A stretch of 64,000 nt of DNA from NCBI GenBank assembly GCA_041751095.1, contig JBGSYC010000206.1, positions 1 to 64,000 on the forward strand. The letters are read 5' to 3'. This document shows positions 8,574 through 17,604 of this stretch, piece after piece. The notes under the pieces are model-generated. The model saw nothing but the letters and a program-made list of their open reading frames with translations. It was not told the DNA's origin and did not search any database. Every line of letters starts with the position of its first letter. The stretch's first letter is position 1. Position numbers and translations under genes: made by a program. The stretch is from JADCRZ01 sp041751095. GTDB lineage: Bacteria; Bacteroidota; Bacteroidia; Chitinophagales; Chitinophagaceae.

Positions 8574-9878
8574 TCAGATATTTAACGTCTCTCGTTTTAA
8601 TTCCTCAACACTTTCTCCTGCAGCATCAATAGTCACGTCTAAGTCCTGGTACGTCAAAGCATTGCTTAGAAACCAGCTCTCATAGGCTGATGGCGGCAGG
8701 TAGATTCCTTTGTCAAGCATCGAATGGAAAAATCTGTTGAAGAAAGAAATGTCGGCAGATGAGGCAGAAGAAAAATCAGTGATATTATGATTGCAGAAAT
8801 GGAGACTGATCATGCTGCCTAATCTGTTGATCCGATGAGGGATCCCCTGGTCGTTCAGGATGTTGGAAAGACCCTTATGCAGATATGAGCATTTTTCTTC
8901 GAGTTCCGAATAGATGTCATGTTTCATATGTAAGGTCTTTAAGGTGGTATAGCCTGCTATCATGGCGATAGGGTTACCGCTGAGTGTTCCTGCCTGGTAA
9001 ACGTTTCCTAAAGGTGCGATCTTTTCCATGATCTCCTTTTTGCCGCCAAATGCACCTACCGGCATCCCTCCCCCGATCACTTTTCCGTAACTAATAATAT
9101 CAGCATCTATTTGCAACCTTTCCTGCGCCCCTCCGGGTGCCAGGCGAAAGCCTGTCATCACTTCGTCGAAGATGAGCAGTATACCCTGTTGGTCGCAAAT
9201 GGTTCTCAGGCCTTTCAGATAATCCGGCAGTGGAGGAATGCAGCCCATATTGCCGGCTACAGGTTCGATAATGATAGCAGCGATATGTCCTTTATGCTCA
9301 TTTATAAGTTTTAACACGGCTTCGAGGTCATTGAAAGGCGCTGTGAGCGTATCGTTGGAAACGCCTGTAGTTACGCCGGGCACAGCCTGGATATTTAACG
9401 TTGCCAGGCCACTGCCTCCTTTCACGAGAAAAGGGTCTGCGTGTCCATGGTAGCATCCTTCGAATTTTATGAACTTGTTGCGTCCGGTAAAACCGCGTGC
9501 CAAACGGATGGCACTCATGCAGGCTTCGGTACCACTGTTAACCATGCGGATAAGGTCAATATTGGGAGCCATCAGTTTTATAAGCTCGGCCATTTCGATT
9601 TCAAGTGCTGTAGGAGCTCCAAACGAAACGGAGTCATGAGCTTTTTCAGTGATGGCATGGATGACAGGTTCGTAGGCATGCCCGAGGATCATTGGCCCCC
9701 AGGAATTGATATAGTCCAGATAGCGGTTGCCGTCTTCGTCGTAGAGATAAGCGCCTTTGGCGCGTTTTATAAACAGCGGCGTTCCTCCCACGCTTTTAAA
9801 GGCGCGTACGGGGGAGTTTACACCGCCCGGAATAGAAAGGAGGGCACGTTCAAAAAGTTCCTTGCTGCGTTTGATCAT
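8574..9878 (-). CDS. hemL: Glutamate-1-semialdehyde 2,1-aminomutase
   Basis: PLP/PMP enzyme that converts glutamate-1-semialdehyde to 5-aminolevulinate, the last step of the C5 route to tetrapyrroles. The 434 residues match the family. The PLP-binding lysine is Lys266 in ISYGKVIGGGMPVGAFGG, preceded by the cofactor aspartate in LLIFDEVMTGFRLAPGGAQ. The N-terminus SKELFERALLSIPGGVNSPV is diagnostic. It stands alone; hemA and other heme genes are not in the window. The RAYT gene lies just upstream in the same orientation but is unrelated. Confidence 0.96.
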   Translation of the reverse strand: MIKRSKELFERALLSIPGGVNSPVRAFKSVGGTPLFIKRAKGAYLYDEDGNRYLDYINSWGPMILGHAYEPVIHAITEKAHDSVSFGAPTALEIEMAELIKLMAPNIDLIRMVNSGTEACMSAIRLARGFTGRNKFIKFEGCYHGHADPFLVKGGSGLATLNIQAVPGVTTGVSNDTLTAPFNDLEAVLKLINEHKGHIAAIIIEPVAGNMGCIPPLPDYLKGLRTICDQQGILLIFDEVMTGFRLAPGGAQERLQIDADIISYGKVIGGGMPVGAFGGKKEIMEKIAPLGNVYQAGTLSGNPIAMIAGYTTLKTLHMKHDIYSELEEKCSYLHKGLSNILNDQGIPHRINRLGSMISLHFCNHNITDFSSASSADISFFNRFFHSMLDKGIYLPPSAYESWFLSNALTYQDLDVTIDAAGESVEELKRETLNI

Positions 9879-9904
9879 AGATGTTGTTTAAATTAAAGCT
9901 GCCC

Positions 9905-9933
9905 AACCTATAAGGTTGTGAACCTATAAGGTT
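9905..9933. repeat. REP-like palindromes, downstream side of the RAYT gene
   Basis: Two direct copies of AACCTATAAGGTT (9905-9917 and 9921-9933), each a 5-bp stem with a 3-nt loop, separated by GTG. They end 2 nt before the RAYT stop codon. The same 13-mer occurs upstream of the gene and at two distant sites in the window. Confidence 0.85.
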
Positions 9934-9935
9934 AT

Positions 9936-10559
9936 TCAAAAATTTGTTATAGTCTTCATTTCTACCGGCTGTTGATGAAATTCGATAAAAGCCTCCTTTG
10001 AGCCAAACCAATCAATCACCTCATTCCTTAAAAGGTCAGTTGGCAAATTACTTAACAAAGTTTGATAAGATGAATACTCCCAGCTTTCCAGATGGTCACA
10101 ATAGCCGTGATGTACCGGGTTAGCGTGGATGTAATGTATGACTTTACTAAAAGAATTGTCGTTACTCACGAGGCTTCTTTTCGTGTAGTCGGGGAATAAC
10201 GCGCCTTTACGCTGAAACATACCATTGTAAGATTTGGTATAGCTGTTCAGCCAGTTGCTGAACCGTTCCATGATAAAGTCTGATAAGGTCGCGTTATCAT
10301 AAAGAGGTATAGTTCTGTGCTTTACGGATTGATAATGCTTTCTTATTAAATGCTCATCTTTTACCCTTATCAAAAAATGGAAGTGGTTTGGCAGGAGGCA
10401 ATACGTAAAGGTATCGCAAATACTAAAGGTATGTTTGTCAAACCTGTCTAAAAAAAGCAGGTAGTTCTCACTTGTCCGGAATAATTTCTCATTACCGACA
10501 GCCCGGTTAAAGAGGTGATATGTTTCACCCGGCATTAATGGAATATGGTGTTTGCTCAT
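9936..10559 (-). CDS. REP-associated tyrosine transposase (RAYT), Y1/HUH family
   Basis: Single-strand DNA nuclease of the HUH Y1 transposase superfamily (IS200/IS605-like), a domesticated type thought to mobilise REP palindromes. The HUH motif is HFH at about residues 59-61 in LPNHFHFLIRV. The catalytic Tyr is probably in NSYTKSYN, and IHYIHANPVHHGY plus WEYSSYQTLL are typical RAYT C-terminal motifs. The ATG at 10559 is preferred over TTG at 10568. About 207 residues, full length. It is flanked on both sides by AACCTATAAGGTT palindromes, its likely substrate. Confidence 0.92.
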   Translation of the reverse strand: MSKHHIPLMPGETYHLFNRAVGNEKLFRTSENYLLFLDRFDKHTFSICDTFTYCLLPNHFHFLIRVKDEHLIRKHYQSVKHRTIPLYDNATLSDFIMERFSNWLNSYTKSYNGMFQRKGALFPDYTKRSLVSNDNSFSKVIHYIHANPVHHGYCDHLESWEYSSYQTLLSNLPTDLLRNEVIDWFGSKEAFIEFHQQPVEMKTITNF

Positions 10560-10576
10560 GATTGACAATTTTTTTG

Positions 10577-10612
10577 CTGAACCTATAAGGTTGGCAACCT
10601 TATAGGTTCAGC
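10577..10612. repeat. REP/BIME-like palindrome pair, upstream side of the RAYT gene
   Basis: AACCTATAAGGTT (10580-10592), a GGC spacer and AACCTTATAGGTT (10596-10608) form an inverted pair. With flanking GCTG and CAGC the arms reach 16 bp or more, so the whole 36-bp element folds into one hairpin. It starts 17 nt upstream of the RAYT ATG. Confidence 0.9.
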
Positions 10613-10686
10613 AAAGTAGCCGATCCCTGTTGTGTACCAAAGGGTTATTCAGCCTGCCTGGCCCGGAAAAAGAACGGTAAGGTTGA

Positions 10687-10701
10687 AAACCTCACAGGTT
10701 T
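10687..10701. repeat. Variant REP-like palindrome
   Basis: AAACCT-CAC-AGGTTT is a 6-bp stem with a 3-nt loop about 75 bp beyond the main palindrome pair. It shares the ACCT...AGGT arms of the RAYT-associated repeat with a different loop, and lies 40 bp upstream of the HerA-like gene. Confidence 0.5.
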
Positions 10702-10740
10702 CTGACAATCCTGTAACTTCCCTTTATAAACTCTTTAATC

Positions 10741-12285
10741 ATGCCTGATACAGAAAGTTTTCTTCAGACCGTTCAGCAGGGATACGCTTTTAAAGGGGAG
10801 TCTGCCAAAATAGGGGTGGCCATGCTCGATGGAGACGTGGTAAAAGGTGCTGACGTCATGCTGCCGTTGAAAACGATGAACCGTCATGGGCTGATCGCCG
10901 GCGCCACCGGAACAGGTAAAACGAAAACCCTACAGATGATATGCGAATGCCTGAGCGATGCAAGCGTTCCGGTTTTAGTGATGGACATCAAAGGAGACTT
11001 TAGCGGAATTGCCGCTCCTGGTTCACCCACCGAATTCATCAACGAGCGCTACCGGAAAATCGGTATGCAATATGTCCCCGCTGCTTACCCGGTGGAATTA
11101 ATGACCCTCAGCAATGAAAAAGGAGTGCGTTTGCGCGCCACCGTTACTGAATTCGGACCGGTGTTGCTTGCAAAGATCCTCGGCCTTAACGACACGCAGG
11201 GAGGCCTTGTAGCCATGTTATTCAAATATTGCGATGACAACAGGTTGCCGCTTCTCGATTTAAAAGACTTTATCAAAGTGCTTCAATATGTGGCGGCAGA
11301 AGGTAAAGCCGAAATGGAAAAGAATTACGGAAAAATCTCTACCACGTCAACAGGTACCATACTGCGTAAGGTAGTAGAACTTCAGCAACAGGGCGCAGAC
11401 ATGTTCTTTGGCGAGAAAAGCTTTGAAGTGGACGATTTGATGCGCATCAGCGCCGACGGGCTGGGGATGGTAAATATTCTCCGCGTAACAGACCTCCAGA
11501 GCAGGCCTAAATTATTTTCCACTTTTATGTTGCAGCTGTTAGCTGAGCTTTATGCAATCTGCCCCGAAGAAGGAGATCTTGACAAACCAAAACTGGTTTT
11601 GTTCATCGACGAAGCGCACCTGATATTCCAGGAAGCCAGCTCCGCCCTGCTGCAACAGATCGAAACGATTATTAAGCTAATCCGTTCAAAAGGCATCGGG
11701 ATTTTTTTCATCACCCAGAATCCAATGGATGTCCCCGCGGGAGTCCTGGGCCAGTTAGGCTTAAAAATTCAGCATGCGTTGCGGGCATTTACTGCAGCTG
11801 ATAGAAAAGTGATCAAACAAACTGCTGAAAATTACCCCGAGTCAACTTTTTATAAAACCAATGATCTGATCACACAACTTGGCATCGGAGAAGCCTTAAT
11901 CACCCTGCTGAATGAAAAGGGCATCCCAACTCCTCTGGTACATACCATGTTATGTACTCCTAAAAGCCGCATGGATGTGCTTAGTGAGGATGAAATTGAG
12001 GCAATCTGTAATCACTCCGCGCTCGTCGATAAATACAATCGACAGGTTGATAATCAAAGCGCGTATGAAATGCTGGCTGATAAATTAACCGAAGCCGCGG
12101 AAAAGTCGGAAGGGGAAAAGGTGGTAAAATCAAAGGCTGGTAAAGTTGAAAAGTCGACGCTTGAGCAGGTGTTGGACAACACCGTCGTCCGGCAGGTGGG
12201 GCGAACCGCCGCGGGTATTATCACCCGCAGCTTACTGGGTGCATTGGGTTTGGGAGGGAGAAGCAGGAAAAAAAGCATTTTTTGA
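10741..12285 (+). CDS. HerA/FtsK-like P-loop ATPase (DUF853 family)
   Basis: Cytoplasmic ATPase of 514 residues from the HerA-FtsK superfamily, annotated in many genomes as helicase HerA-like or DUF853. Walker A is GATGTGKT (about 54-61), and Walker B is LVLFIDEAHLIF (about 285-296). An ITQNPMDVP stretch matches the sensor region. The C-terminal tail (about 430-514) is Lys/Glu-rich, then basic and Gly-rich (LGGRSRKKSIF). The biological role of the DUF853 branch is not established. It is a single gene, convergent with recQ, and no nurA-like nuclease is beside it. Confidence 0.88.
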   Translation: MPDTESFLQTVQQGYAFKGESAKIGVAMLDGDVVKGADVMLPLKTMNRHGLIAGATGTGKTKTLQMICECLSDASVPVLVMDIKGDFSGIAAPGSPTEFINERYRKIGMQYVPAAYPVELMTLSNEKGVRLRATVTEFGPVLLAKILGLNDTQGGLVAMLFKYCDDNRLPLLDLKDFIKVLQYVAAEGKAEMEKNYGKISTTSTGTILRKVVELQQQGADMFFGEKSFEVDDLMRISADGLGMVNILRVTDLQSRPKLFSTFMLQLLAELYAICPEEGDLDKPKLVLFIDEAHLIFQEASSALLQQIETIIKLIRSKGIGIFFITQNPMDVPAGVLGQLGLKIQHALRAFTAADRKVIKQTAENYPESTFYKTNDLITQLGIGEALITLLNEKGIPTPLVHTMLCTPKSRMDVLSEDEIEAICNHSALVDKYNRQVDNQSAYEMLADKLTEAAEKSEGEKVVKSKAGKVEKSTLEQVLDNTVVRQVGRTAAGIITRSLLGALGLGGRSRKKSIF

Positions 12286-12474
12286 TATGCAGACTGGCGT
12301 TGGTTATTGAGATTTAGACTGGCTGTTTTAGATGTAGCCTTTTACTCACTGAGATGATGTTCGGGCAAATATAGCCAGTGGGTTATATAAAAGATCAGAA
12401 AGCTTTAGCGCTTCAATCGCACTTGCATGTTGAACAGCCCGTATTTACAGCCGTCATTATCTGCAATCGCCAGT

Positions 12475-14388
12475 CTAAAATCTACCCCCCCGTGATTTTG
12501 TAATCATTCCCATTTCATCTACGTCAATTCTTTTTTCAGACTGAAGAAATCCGATCACTTTCCAGGCGCTTTCTTTTTTTATGCCGTTCAGATGTTGCAT
12601 CACGTCTTTGGAATGCACCGGCTGCTCGAGAGCGGAAAGGATACGCTGTTCAATGGCATAAAATTCCTGTGCCGTAATAGGTTTGGATTTGAGGTGCAGG
12701 CAATTGTCGCATACACCGCATGGTTTTATAGCAGCATCGCCAAAGTAATTGCCGGTTAGCTGGCTCCTGCAGGAGGAGCTTTTTACATAATTTATCAACG
12801 TTTCAACACGTTTCCGGTAAATTCGTTTTCTTTCGCTGTAATGCGCAACATTGATCACCAGGTCTTCCGTTCTTACCCTGTCCTGGATCAAAAACAATTG
12901 CGGTGTATCTTTTTGTTGCTGGTAATTTATGATATGATACGCATGAAGTTGCTGCAAAATGGGGATCACTTCATCAACTTCCATTTTCAATAAGTAGGCT
13001 AAAGACTTTTCGCTGATATTTACATCCTGGTCAAAGATACCTTCGTACGACCGGAGCAATGCTTTTACAACAGGCTCGGCGGCGGGATGTGCAACTTCAA
13101 ATGCATAAAGTGTTTCTTTATTGCACGTAAAAACTATTCTCGACGGAAGAAACACCTGCTGATTGAACGAAATCAGGTTTTCATGTTCCAAAACCTTTAG
13201 TGTATTGATAACAAGCTGTGGGGGAAATTTAAACTTACTAAGAAAGTCATTAAGGTTAAAATCAAAATAATTCCCTTCGCCGCTTCCCGTAGGTATTTGC
13301 AGGAAGTTGGCAACGCCCTGGTAAACCTTTTTGATTTCCGGTAACGGCGGGAAACGCTGATCTGCCTGTTCGTCGAGAATAGTAAGATCCCTGGTTTGAT
13401 ACAGTAAAACGGCGTACGCTTTCCTGCCGTCTCTTCCTGCGCGGCCCGATTCCTGGTAATAATTTTCCAGGCTGTCGGGTGCGTCTATATGAACCACAGC
13501 CCTCACATCGGGTTTGTCTATACCCATCCCGAATGCGTTTGTACATACAATAGTCCTGACATCATTTTTGAGCCAGCTTTCCTGTTTGCGATTTCTTTCA
13601 TCAGCAGGAAGGCCGGCGTGATAATAATCCGCACTGATATGATATGAGCGCAACTGCTCTGCAGTTTCCCTCGTTTTTCTCCTGCTGCGACAGTAAACGA
13701 TGCTGCTTCCGGGAACCTTGGTCAATATTTCGACCAGCTTTGTAATCTTTGAATCCACATTGAAAACACTGTAAGATAAATTGGGCCGCTCGAAAGACTG
13801 CCGGAAAATATTTTGATTTTTGAACCGTAGTTTTTCGCAGATATCCGCCTGTACCGGCGGGGTTGCCGATGCCGTTAATGCAAGAACAGGAACGCCTTGA
13901 AGTGTATCCCGCAATGCGGCAATGCGCAGGTAAGGCGGCCTGAAATCGTAACCCCATTGAGAAATGCAATGCGCTTCATCCACCGCCACCATGCTGATCT
14001 TTAATGCGGGGAGATATTCGAGGAACAGCTTCGTTTCAAGCCTTTCCGGTGAAACATACAGAAATTTGCAATTACTCCCGCAAGCTACTTTGAGGATGCT
14101 GATCACCTCTTTCCTGCTCATGCCGGCGTAAATGGCAAAGGCAGTAATTCCTTTCTTACGCAGGTTGCCCACCTGGTCTTTCATCAGGGCTATCAGGGGT
14201 GTAACCACCAGGCACAAGCCGTCCATTAGCATGGCAGGAACCTGGAAGCAAACCGATTTTCCTCCACCTGTTGGCAATAATGCAAGGGTATCTTTACCTT
14301 CTAAAACGGATGTAATGATATCCTCCTGGAGCGGGCGGAAGGATTCGTATCCCCAGTATTGTTTTAGTATGTCCTGAATGGAAGGCAT
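12475..14388 (-). CDS. recQ: ATP-dependent DNA helicase RecQ
   Basis: Superfamily 2 3'-5' helicase for recombination and fork repair. In order: Walker A LPTGGGKSVCFQVPAM (K44), DEAH box in VDEAHCISQWGYDFRPPY, motif V/VI region AFGMGIDKPDVRAVVH and QESGRAGRDG, a zinc-binding RQC region (CRSQLTGNYFG, CGVCDNC), and a C-terminal winged-helix-like tail (about 590-637). There is no HRDC domain, so at 637 residues it is a RecQ with a different C-terminus. Short inverted sequences AGACTGGCG and CGCCAGTCT lie just past the herA and recQ ends. Confidence 0.95.
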   Translation of the reverse strand: MPSIQDILKQYWGYESFRPLQEDIITSVLEGKDTLALLPTGGGKSVCFQVPAMLMDGLCLVVTPLIALMKDQVGNLRKKGITAFAIYAGMSRKEVISILKVACGSNCKFLYVSPERLETKLFLEYLPALKISMVAVDEAHCISQWGYDFRPPYLRIAALRDTLQGVPVLALTASATPPVQADICEKLRFKNQNIFRQSFERPNLSYSVFNVDSKITKLVEILTKVPGSSIVYCRSRRKTRETAEQLRSYHISADYYHAGLPADERNRKQESWLKNDVRTIVCTNAFGMGIDKPDVRAVVHIDAPDSLENYYQESGRAGRDGRKAYAVLLYQTRDLTILDEQADQRFPPLPEIKKVYQGVANFLQIPTGSGEGNYFDFNLNDFLSKFKFPPQLVINTLKVLEHENLISFNQQVFLPSRIVFTCNKETLYAFEVAHPAAEPVVKALLRSYEGIFDQDVNISEKSLAYLLKMEVDEVIPILQQLHAYHIINYQQQKDTPQLFLIQDRVRTEDLVINVAHYSERKRIYRKRVETLINYVKSSSCRSQLTGNYFGDAAIKPCGVCDNCLHLKSKPITAQEFYAIEQRILSALEQPVHSKDVMQHLNGIKKESAWKVIGFLQSEKRIDVDEMGMITKSRGGRF

Positions 14389-14622
14389 GTGTTAATCGTA
14401 AATTAATCGAACCTCATCGAATCCGGTAAAGCATTTTCATGCTATGCCTGCAAGTTATCCTGCTCAGGTATCATAATCTATAGACGGCGAAAGCTGTCTC
14501 CGATAAATTTCAACTCATCCGTAATCCGGTGCGCCAATAGGTCCAGATATGTGATCGACTCATCGAATAAGTGAAGGCACACAAAAAATGCCGCTATTCA
14601 GCCCCGAACCGTTAAACGCCTG

Positions 14623-16770
14623 CTACACTACCTTCTTCACAAATAACCTAACGGAATTAATGGCAAGCACTACATCACTTAAACCCATAACAAGGGCAGC
14701 AACGCCCGGGGTGAGTAAACCGAAGGCCGCCACCGGAATAGCAACGATATTATACGCAAATGCCCAGAACAGATTTTGTTTGATGGTAATAAAAGTATGT
14801 CTTCCCAGCCCCAGGGCAGAAGGCAGGTTCTTTAATCCATGGTTCATCAACACCACGTCAGCGGTCTGCATGGCTATTTGTGAAGCTTCGCTCATGGAAA
14901 TGCCGATAGTAGCTTTTGCCAATGCCGGGGCATCGTTAATTCCGTCACCTACCATAGCAGTGGGAGCGATAGCCGTAAGTTTTTCGATATGCATCAATTT
15001 TTGCTCAGGCGTTTGCTCAGCCAGAACTTCGTCGATACCTATAGCGTCTGCAAGCATTTTACATTTGCGAAGCCGGTCGCCGCTCAGCAGGATTGTTTTA
15101 ACACCTTTGCCCTTTAAATAATCAACTACGTTTTGTGCTTCCGGCCTTATCTGATCCCGGATATCTATCCACCCGGCAATTTGCCTGTTTTTTACCAGAT
15201 AAATATCGTGATGATCATCTTCCGTAAACTCCCTTGCTACCTGATAAGAGCCTGCCCAATAAACATCGCCTTCTTTTGTTTCACCCCTCATTCCAATTCC
15301 CTTCACTTCCTCTATCTTGCTCCATTTTATTTCATACTTTGTCTTCCATTCCTTTGATATAAATTTTGCTATGGGGTGATTCGAAAATTTTTCGAGTGAA
15401 AACACCATTCTTTTAAATTCCTCTTCAGGCGTTGAGATGGCCGCGTAATCAGAAAAGGTGAAGTCGCCGGTTGTAAGGGTGCCGGTTTTATCAAATACCA
15501 CCTGCCTGATCTCCTGGAAAGCTTCAAGGCTCTTTGCATTCCGGAATAAAATCCCATTCTTCGCGGCGCGGCCCAAACCTACGGCAATAGCGGCCGGTGT
15601 GGCAAGCCCCATCGCACAGGGACAGGCAATCACAAGTACCGCAATGCTCCGCATTAAAGCCGGTGTAAACTGGTGAAGCACCAAAAAGTTAACGCCAAAT
15701 GTTATAAGGGCAAGGGCAATGACTACCGGCACGAAAACAGCGCTTATCTTGTCTGCCATCAGCTGAACGGGTGGCTTATCACCCTGGGCCTTTTTAACCA
15801 GGTTTATGATGTTTGACAATACAGATTCACCGGCAGAAGAAGTGACCTGTGCTTTCACTAACCCATCAGCTAAAAGACTCCCCCCGATCAACACGTCTTT
15901 CGCGTGTTTATGTACGGGCAATGATTCGCCGGTTATGATCGCTTCCGAAACGCTGGCGTCACCCCAGAGGATTTTACAGTCGGCTGGAACCTGTTCCCCT
16001 GATTTTATCAGGATAAGATCGCCGGATCTCAGCTGCGCACTCTCTAATGGAAATATTATTTCCTGGTGCTGATCGTCAAAGGCAATCATATTGGCCATTA
16101 CTTTCTGTGACCGGGCCAGGCTGTTCAGGGCTTTTTGGGTAGAATGCACAGACGCGTCCTCCATGTAATTGCCTAAAAAGACCAGGGTAATGATGGTTGC
16201 CGATGTTTCATAAAAAAGGTACCCTTCTCCGAGGTTCAATAGTGTTCCGGCTAAACTGTATACAAACGCCGACGTGGCTCCGAGAGCAACGAGTACATTC
16301 ATGTTCGGTATGCCATTAGAAAGGCTTTTCCATGCACTTCGTCCGAAAAAGTTCATTCCCGTAATATATACGGGGAGACATAAGAAGAACTGTACCCAGG
16401 GATTCATCAGCCAGTGGATATGGATAAAGCTGTCGAACATGTGCAGCATCAATATAGCTGTAAAAGGAAGGCAGATCAGAAAATACCGGAGAAACCTGTT
16501 GATGGGTTTTTTTTCAGCGCCGGAGGAAGCATTGGTGCCCGACAAAACTTTATACCCCAGACCTTCGATACCTTTTGTTATGTTTTGGGTTTTATTGTCT
16601 TCAGCCACTTTTTCAAAGCTTACCTCTCCATCGAAAGGATTAACTTTTACATTCTCCATTCCTTCCTGCTGAAGGTATTTTGAAATGGTCAGCGCACAAT
16701 TAGAACAGGTCATTCCCTCCACTTTCAGGTTCACCGTTTCTCTGTTATGATTTGCTTGTACGTAATTCAT
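14623..16770 (-). CDS. Heavy-metal P1B-type ATPase, probably Cu(I) exporting
   Basis: Inner-membrane cation pump of 715 residues. The N-terminal HMA domain has GMTCSNC (Cys22, Cys25). Eight membrane helices are expected: one CPC motif in IACPCAMGLATPAA, TGES in the actuator domain, the phosphorylated Asp in FDKTGTLTTGDF, HP in KFSNHPIAKF, and GDGINDAPAL. The CPC and HMA motifs fit copper (CopA), but the last helix reads MGLSD where E. coli CopA is remembered as MALSS. The exact metal is therefore left open. No copZ or cop regulator is adjacent. Confidence 0.9.
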   Translation of the reverse strand: MNYVQANHNRETVNLKVEGMTCSNCALTISKYLQQEGMENVKVNPFDGEVSFEKVAEDNKTQNITKGIEGLGYKVLSGTNASSGAEKKPINRFLRYFLICLPFTAILMLHMFDSFIHIHWLMNPWVQFFLCLPVYITGMNFFGRSAWKSLSNGIPNMNVLVALGATSAFVYSLAGTLLNLGEGYLFYETSATIITLVFLGNYMEDASVHSTQKALNSLARSQKVMANMIAFDDQHQEIIFPLESAQLRSGDLILIKSGEQVPADCKILWGDASVSEAIITGESLPVHKHAKDVLIGGSLLADGLVKAQVTSSAGESVLSNIINLVKKAQGDKPPVQLMADKISAVFVPVVIALALITFGVNFLVLHQFTPALMRSIAVLVIACPCAMGLATPAAIAVGLGRAAKNGILFRNAKSLEAFQEIRQVVFDKTGTLTTGDFTFSDYAAISTPEEEFKRMVFSLEKFSNHPIAKFISKEWKTKYEIKWSKIEEVKGIGMRGETKEGDVYWAGSYQVAREFTEDDHHDIYLVKNRQIAGWIDIRDQIRPEAQNVVDYLKGKGVKTILLSGDRLRKCKMLADAIGIDEVLAEQTPEQKLMHIEKLTAIAPTAMVGDGINDAPALAKATIGISMSEASQIAMQTADVVLMNHGLKNLPSALGLGRHTFITIKQNLFWAFAYNIVAIPVAAFGLLTPGVAALVMGLSDVVLAINSVRLFVKKVV

Positions 16771-16850
16771 ATTGTACCATATATAAACAACTACCCGTTT
16801 TCAATGTTCGTCAGCAGCGACTGGCGTTTTTATTTACCAACCTGCAAGCG

Positions 16851-16858
16851 CAAAGTTA
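16851..16858 (-). promoter_or_regulatory. -7 element upstream of the P1B-ATPase gene
   Basis: TAACTTTG on the minus strand matches TAnnTTTG about 80 nt upstream of the ATG at 16770. No clear -33 TTG was found at the expected distance. Confidence 0.35.
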
Positions 16859-17012
16859 CGCTACCATTTTCCTGTAACCGAATGATGCAGGGGAGAATAT
16901 ATATACCTCGTTGCAAATAATGATATAACAGAAGGTTTCGACCGCTTAATACTTTTTGAAATTCATTTACACCTGATCTTTGCGAAATCGATTCCCCCAT
17001 ACAACATAAATA

Positions 17013-17020
17013 TATCTTTG
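17013..17020 (+). promoter_or_regulatory. -7 element immediately before tsaE
   Basis: TATCTTTG matches TAnnTTTG exactly and ends 4 nt before the tsaE ATG at 17025. If it is used, the transcript would start at or near the start codon. Confidence 0.45.
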
Positions 17021-17024
17021 AGGC

Positions 17025-17441
17025 ATGGAACTGGTTTACAGCCTTGACGACATCCGGTCTGCCGCAGGGCTGATACATACGGTAATCACCGGTAACAAAA
17101 AAATCATTGCATTTCATGGTTTAATGGGGGCAGGAAAAACCACCATTATCCATATCTTGTGCCAGTTGATGAACGTTCAGGATGTTGTAGGCAGCCCTAC
17201 TTATGCTATCATAAACGAATACAACAGCAGTGAAGGCATTATCTTTCATATTGACCTTTTTCGCCTTGCAGATGCGGAGGAAGCTTTACAGGCCGGAGTA
17301 GAAGATTGCCTGTATTCAAATGAAATATGCCTGGTGGAGTGGCCTGAAAGAGCTCCCTCCATCTTTCCCGGCGACACCGTGCACGTATACTTGGAAGTTG
17401 TTGATGAAAAAACACGCCACCTGAGGATAATTGATTATTGA
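17025..17441 (+). CDS. tsaE: tRNA threonylcarbamoyladenosine synthesis ATPase TsaE
   Basis: Small P-loop ATPase of the TsaB-TsaD-TsaE complex that makes t6A37 in ANN-decoding tRNAs. The 138 residues match the family. Walker A is GLMGAGKTT (about 32-40), followed by the switch-like SPTYAIINEY and HIDLFRLAD, and the late LVEWPERAP. All are family signatures. It lies upstream of, and in the same direction as, alanine dehydrogenase, with a 163-bp gap. tsaB and tsaD are elsewhere. Confidence 0.96.
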   Translation: MELVYSLDDIRSAAGLIHTVITGNKKIIAFHGLMGAGKTTIIHILCQLMNVQDVVGSPTYAIINEYNSSEGIIFHIDLFRLADAEEALQAGVEDCLYSNEICLVEWPERAPSIFPGDTVHVYLEVVDEKTRHLRIIDY

Positions 17442-17604
17442 TTATATTTGATTTGGTCACGACTTTTGCCCTTCGGCAACTTTGCCGGGGACATGATGAC
17501 TTTAAATATTAATGATATAAATCTTAAGCAGTTATAAATGATCCTGCAAACAAAGATGTAATGTGCATCTGTTCGTGATAATTAATTAAAGGATAACCTA
17601 AACC

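Noticed and set aside
14460..14570. Short minus-strand frame with a protein-like tail (GDSFRRL)
   Set aside because: Only about 35-40 codons, no family and no clear start; not enough to call.
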